NCBI GenBank assembly: GCA_027919835.1 | Contig: JANVFP010000059.1 | Span: forward strand, 26,780 to 90,779 | Direction: 5' to 3' | Length of the DNA stretch: 64,000 nucleotides | DNA from: Lentinula raphanica | Taxonomy: Eukaryota > Basidiomycota > Agaricomycetes > Agaricales > Omphalotaceae | Shown: piece by piece, positions 59,801 through 64,000 of the stretch | How the letters are laid out: the number at the start of each line of letters is the position of its first letter | Numbering within the stretch: position 1 is the stretch's first letter | Translations under genes and position numbers: made by a program | Notes under the pieces: model-generated | Told to the model about the DNA's origin: nothing | The model's database searches: none | The model's input: the letters and a program-made list of their open reading frames with translations, nothing else

Positions 59801-61244
59801 ACATCGATCGCCTTCCGGTTGGGAGATATGGAAAAGCGGAGCTTGTACAAGCATTGATTGAATGGGTACGTGTAATTCTTTGATCTTCGAGAAATACTGA
59901 CTTTTACCTTACAGCGAATGACCAAGCCATTGACGCCGTTGGTGCCGGTTGGAGTCGACTCAGTGAATGTCTTGAAAAGGGTCCAGAAGGCTGTGAAAGA
60001 GGTCATCACCCCTTCCTGGGTAACTCGGCCCCCTCCAGAAGTAGGTTTCTCTCGAGCAGGAACTTTGAAGGCCGATCATTGGCGGGTCTTGTTTTCTGTC
60101 CATCTCCCTCTGGCTTTGATCAGTCTTTGGGGTACAGGCTCGCCAATTGCAGGAACTGATGCAACCAGGATGAGCTCCGTATTACAGACGTCTATGCATT
60201 TGACCTGTGCATCTATTGTCATGTGTCGCAACAATCTGTCTGCCAACCGCCTTGACCTATTTCGACGCTCCTTGGTTGCACATATCGAAGGACTGAAACA
60301 AGACTTCCCTGGATTCATGCTCCCATCCCACCACCTTGCTTTTCACATTCACGACTTCATGAAGTCCCATGCCAATGTGCGCGAGTGGTGGAACTTCTCC
60401 TTCGAGAATTTGATCGGGAAGCTTCAAAGAATACCGACGAATCATAAGATAGGTGAGTGAGCAGTTACTTGATATTCCCCAGACAGCTGATCACATGTGT
60501 AGGCGAATTCGAAAGGACAATGTTGCAATCCTTCTGCAAGGGCGCTGCTTTCCGCCGATGGCTAATGAGACCAGACTGCCCTGATCTCCTCAAGTTCTGT
60601 GGATTCCTTTTGGACAAAGCTTACGGATATGACAAGCGCAGTGAAATGTCTCAAGAAAACGAGGAAGAGCGCCCTGAGATGTCTCAGGACAACGAAGAAG
60701 ATCTGCATAATTTCCCTGTCAGCGAGTTAATCAAGAACAGTGGTTCCTATCCCGCCTTTTCAACCCCAGCCAAGCCAGTTTCTGTCAAACTGCCTCTCAA
60801 ACTCGCACAAAAGGTTGGAAACCCAACCTGCTATTCTTCCGTTGCAGCAACAAAGGGGTTCTATGGAACCGACAAAAGCACCGCTATTGGTAACAGCTAC
60901 GTCTGCTATCGGCCGGATGGTGGACGTGAGGGTAAATGGGTCGCAGGGCAGATACGATACATCTTCGATTACCAGGGGGCAATGACCATGGCCATTACGC
61001 GGAGCAAGACTTATGTTGGACCGACTCCTGACCCGTTTGCGCAGTACGTAGCGGCAGAGTTTGAAGCGCGGACAGTATGTTGTTCTTTTTCGAGAGATTA
61101 TGACATTGTCGCCATGGACCAAATTTTGGGTCATGCAGCAAGATGGGAACTCTCTTCAGAGGTGGCAGTGGTGCTTTGTTTAGGACGGGTAAGTGTCATT
61201 AATGGCATACCGTACTAACTCTGAACTATCATCTCTAGGAGTAA
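56805..61244 (+). CDS. Tnp2-like transposase (CACTA/EnSpm superfamily), intact-looking
   Basis: Seven exons (56805-57110, 57159-57549, 57610-59432, 59485-59865, 59915-60452, 60503-61188, 61239-61244) join in phase to 1,376 residues. The start is MSAGKGKKPHRYADFLAKSI. A coiled coil comes first (LKKLHALEEAVDHWRRQYPN). The core matches fungal Tnp2-type transposases. It has CPDCSYTYPP (zinc-like Cys pair), YGDKFCDDI, GRWLFLLHADYFNVEGNRLR, STGVTALACLNLPLSMRYD, PGIIQGPHEPNAK, RPHGGFLDVTSHHTCFNCTC and YWDPTTQLLVEPMHTIFLIL. Later blocks are AGTLKADHWRVLF, LPSHHLAFHIHDFMKSHANV and FENLIGKLQRIPTNHKIGEF. These proteins cut and paste DNA in the nucleus. No stop or frameshift is seen, so it may be active or domesticated. 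I could not assign the catalytic acids or find terminal repeats. Confidence 0.85.
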
Positions 61245-62018
61245 TGTCTAAACCTATTCGAAGCAGCTCTTACGATGTATCTTCGATAACGAGATTCAAG
61301 ATGTTCCACCGACCAGCTATGACAATCTGGATTGTGCTACTCAGTAGGAATTACCCGGGCTCTTTTCGTCTCGGAGCCATGACAAGTGTGCTCCTCATGA
61401 GCCGAGCGCATGATCTCTAGATCGATTTATTATATACTCTTTGTTCATTTCCAATGCCCTGTATGAGCGATGTACCGATTGATTGTACTGCTGCTTGTTC
61501 TGATTTCAATCCTGATTCCCATACGAACTGTATTCTGTATGGCATCTACCAGTTGTTGTACTGCTCATTTCAATCTACTGGCTTCATTGTATTGCAACCG
61601 CAGGCGGCAGTCCCGGTACTAATCGCCAATCATCTAGAAATGTGATCAGTCAACAACGTCTACTACGACAACAAGAACAGAATTTTGAAATATTTGACAG
61701 AACGGCAATGGTACACTGAACTCAGAGCTCTACTTCGAGTCCCTCTGACTATCATGACTGCCCACTGCCAATGACGGAGGTGACTAACTTGACTATTTGA
61801 CGGTATCGATCAGAACACGTACGGTCGATTGAGATTTCAACCATGTTACCAACAATTTCAGTGAATATCTATGATTGAGTGAGTATAAGATAATGGTGTT
61901 CGATCGCGAAGAGAGAACAAGATAAGAATCTCCGAATTTTCCAAGTCCGCAGGACTGACATAGTATTTCTCCATCTTATCCAGCCACACCAGCCACACCA
62001 GCTGCACTCCTTCCTCCA
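61245..62018. other. Intergenic, no gene seen
   Basis: The stretch carries the transposase 3' flank and the promoter of the F-box gene. A short direct repeat (CAGCCACACCAGCCACACCAGC) lies just before the F-box start codon. Confidence 0.55.
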
Positions 62019-63352
62019 ATGGCTACACAAACTCCACCAGTAATGACATTACATGTGGAACTGCTCATCGAAATCTTCAATCATGTCCTGAGACAAGATA
62101 GCCCCTGGTGCCAGCCATATCAATGGGAAGTCATCGTTAGACTTGCCTCAGTATGCGGCTTCTGGAGAAACGTTTGTATTGGGGAACCACTTTTTTGGAC
62201 GCAAATTGGCCCTGGGTTGCACAATTCCGACATCGTGGATCTCCTCCTTGAGAGATCTCAAAGTTGTCCTCTCACAATCTATTACTGCCACGACTCGGAG
62301 ATCAGGAGTACGCAGATTCTGCCTCTTCTAGCGCAGCATTCAGAGAGGTGGCTGGACGTCACGCTCATGTTTCCCTCTTCCTTTTGCACACTATTGTCCT
62401 CGATCAAAGGAAGATTACCGCTACTCAAAACTCTCATATGGATATCTGGCATGGATTTAGACGATCTCCAGAATGTCCCTGATTTCCCTGGGTTTGAAAT
62501 TGCACCATCTCTGTGCGGCTCTCACCTATCGTTACCATTCTTGAAGGAAATGATCATTCTTCCCTGGTCCCAATTGACCCAACTCACATGCGAATTCGTT
62601 CACTGGTCTAGTCTACACTCCACTCTCCCTCTCATGCACAACCTATTTCTCCTGTGTGTTATAAAACCCGTCGTGGATTCAACCAACGATATCGACCGTC
62701 AAAGTGTCACTTATCCTCGATTATCGTCACTGGAAGTCGAGGATTGTGACTTTCGAATCCTTCATTCCCTGCTACATGTGTTCCCCGATATTAGACGTTT
62801 GACCATTGCGGTTTTTGAACAAGCGGAGCCTCACGATCTCGATCGCAATGAAACGATTCATCTGCTACACCTTTCCTCTATTCGTTTCGAGATCATTCAC
62901 CAATCTTTACCTTCCCTTTCCAACGTCCCCAGATGTATGCACCGAATCTGTCTAAGCAGAATTTCTTTCTACTAGCAAAGAAAGGCGCATGGACGTACTC
63001 TCACAACGGGTTTGGAAACAGTATGCTGAGATCTTTAGCAAATTTCATCAGTCGTGCATGCTGTAGTCTCAAAACGCTGAAACTTGCGTTTGCCATCGAT
63101 TTCGATTGCGACGAGATGGGTTCACTCTTCAGATCTACCCCAAATTTAGAAGATATGGACATTTCTGTAGTTCATGGCATGGAATGCATTCCTTGGCGTT
63201 CCATGACACCTATCTCACAAAATCTTCCCCAACTAAAAACATTTGCTCTTCACATTCCGTGTGATGTTGTTCCCCCAGAGACTCTCACTGATTTGGTTGC
63301 ATTCGTTCGCTCAAACAATCTTCTCAAAATTACCTTCTCGTGTATGGACTGA
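62019..63352 (+). pseudogene. F-box/LRR protein with one frame break
   Basis: ATG 62019 opens MATQTPPVMTLHVELLIEIF and 318 codons follow. The N-terminal LHVELLIEIFNHVLRQDSPW, then RLASVCGFWRNVCIGEPLFW, is the F-box pattern seen across Agaricomycetes; it links an SCF ubiquitin ligase to its target. Leu-rich segments follow (LPLLKTLIWISGMDLDDLQN; YPRLSSLEVEDCDFRILHSL). The frame ends at 62975, just after LPSLSNVPRC. The natural continuation, MYAPNLSKQNFF to SNNLLKITFSCMD (62933-63352), lies two bases out of step. No GT-AG pair I can see fixes this. It is either a decayed gene or a sequencing or assembly slip; the rest of both halves looks intact. Confidence 0.65.
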
Positions 63353-63605
63353 AATATTTCGGTATTATTGAGACTGCAAAACGAGCAGGTCATTATTCAA
63401 ACGTGTTGGATTTATTTGGAGCATACAAAATCAGCTATAGCATAGCGTACTATTGATATTACACCTTCTCATCATGTATGGACTGAAATATCTATGTTAC
63501 TATTGAGACTGAGAATCAAGCGGGTCATCATTCAAATACATTGGATTTTTTGAAGCGTACAGAATCAGCTATAGCGTAGCAGATCAAGATGTATGAGAGT
63601 GGTAG
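63338..63605 (+). repeat. Tandem duplication of about 135 bp at the F-box 3' end
   Basis: GTATGGACTGAAATAT, TATTGAGACTG, CAGCTATAGC and intervening sequence occur at 63345-63455 and again at 63477-63585, in the same order and with about 85-90% likeness by eye. The first copy includes the stop of the F-box frame. Confidence 0.75.
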
Positions 63606-64000
63606 TGAAAGCGACAAGGTGTGAGGCTGCCAGCGATTAGAAGTAGTGAAAGCAACGAGGGGCGAGGCTGAGTACAGACAGAGAAGAAAAGAGAACCTTG
63701 TAGGTAGGCTGTAGCGAGGTTGCAAAATATATGTCATCGCATTACGGTCTCCAAAATCTTAAATCGTCGTGCTAAAATCGAATGTATACGTTTGGTGCAT
63801 GATTGAATCGATGTCATCTGCGTTTAACTTTCCAGTCGATTTGACATCTCCGCCAATTGTTGTTGTTCTGTTTGGACTCCAAACATCTCCTGAAGCGCTA
63901 CCAAGCGCAATATCTCTTCGGGTGGATTCCAACCCAATTGGGAGTGATGCCGAAGCGGCACGAAGTTGTTCATCAGATGAGTGATAATAAAGCGTGTCGA
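63606..64000. other. Window end, no supported gene
   Basis: A plus-strand frame at 63769-63984 and its opposite-strand reading (containing SASLPIGLESTRRDIALGSA) are open, but no family or splice signal supports either. A purine-rich imperfect repeat (GTAGTGAAAGC twice) lies at 63600-63670. Confidence 0.4.

Noticed and set aside
1..64000. CRISPR arrays, bacterial operons or prophage
   Set aside because: The intron-rich gene structure and U2 RNAs show eukaryotic nuclear DNA; no regularly spaced repeats of CRISPR type were seen.
1..64000. tRNA or rRNA genes
   Set aside because: I looked for tRNA A/B-box and T-loop patterns and found no convincing set; a covariance search would be needed to exclude one.

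Overview
The window reads as nuclear DNA of an agaricomycete (mushroom-forming basidiomycete). Genes are packed with introns of about 45-60 nt. It carries a tandem array of P450s resembling the basidiomycete CYP63 group, a copper monooxygenase (AA9) gene, a Tnp2-type transposase, F-box and MYND proteins, and several proteins of a kind seen mainly in Agaricomycetes. Family names come from motifs read by eye; no database search was possible. Exon joins were worked out by hand from GT/GC-AG signals and frame continuity.

0.2-16.5 kb: a 960-residue Pro/Ser-rich protein of unknown function, then three tandem paralogous P450 genes (A, B, C) on the minus strand. A Zn2Cys6 transcription factor starts about 1 kb beyond P450-C and is transcribed away from it, so it is a natural candidate regulator of the array. 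16.5-24.5 kb: two U2 snRNA genes in opposite orientation about 6 kb apart, with nearly the same promoter and 3' flank. They enclose an AA9-like secreted monooxygenase with unusual active-site surroundings and an acidic protein with a SUMO-interacting-type motif.

24.5-36.6 kb: a small GIY-YIG-like gene, then about 7 kb of gene wreckage. A UTP20 pseudogene is interrupted inside a coding exon by an intron-containing SMC6 fragment, both full of stops and frameshifts. A further UTP20 scrap lies downstream. The gene-poor stretch after this contains a perfect 161-bp inverted repeat (57-bp loop); a decayed relative lies at 53.6-53.9 kb.

36.7-52.2 kb: a very intron-rich gene (about 1,550 residues) joining coiled coils, acidic and Gly-rich tracts, a 42-bp tandem repeat and a conserved Agaricomycete C-terminal domain; a RING E3 candidate with a duplicated exon pair; and five small to medium genes of unknown function. 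52.2-64 kb: the repeat-rich region with the second inverted repeat, a MYND-finger protein, an intact-looking 1,376-codon Tnp2-like transposase, and an F-box/LRR gene with a frame break followed by a short tandem duplication.

The most unusual items are the nested SMC6-in-UTP20 pseudogene, the perfect foldback repeat and its decayed relative, the AA9 protein whose usual axial Tyr and neighbouring His/Gln appear replaced, the inverted U2 pair, and three GC donor sites that the P450-A and P450-B exon joins seem to need.
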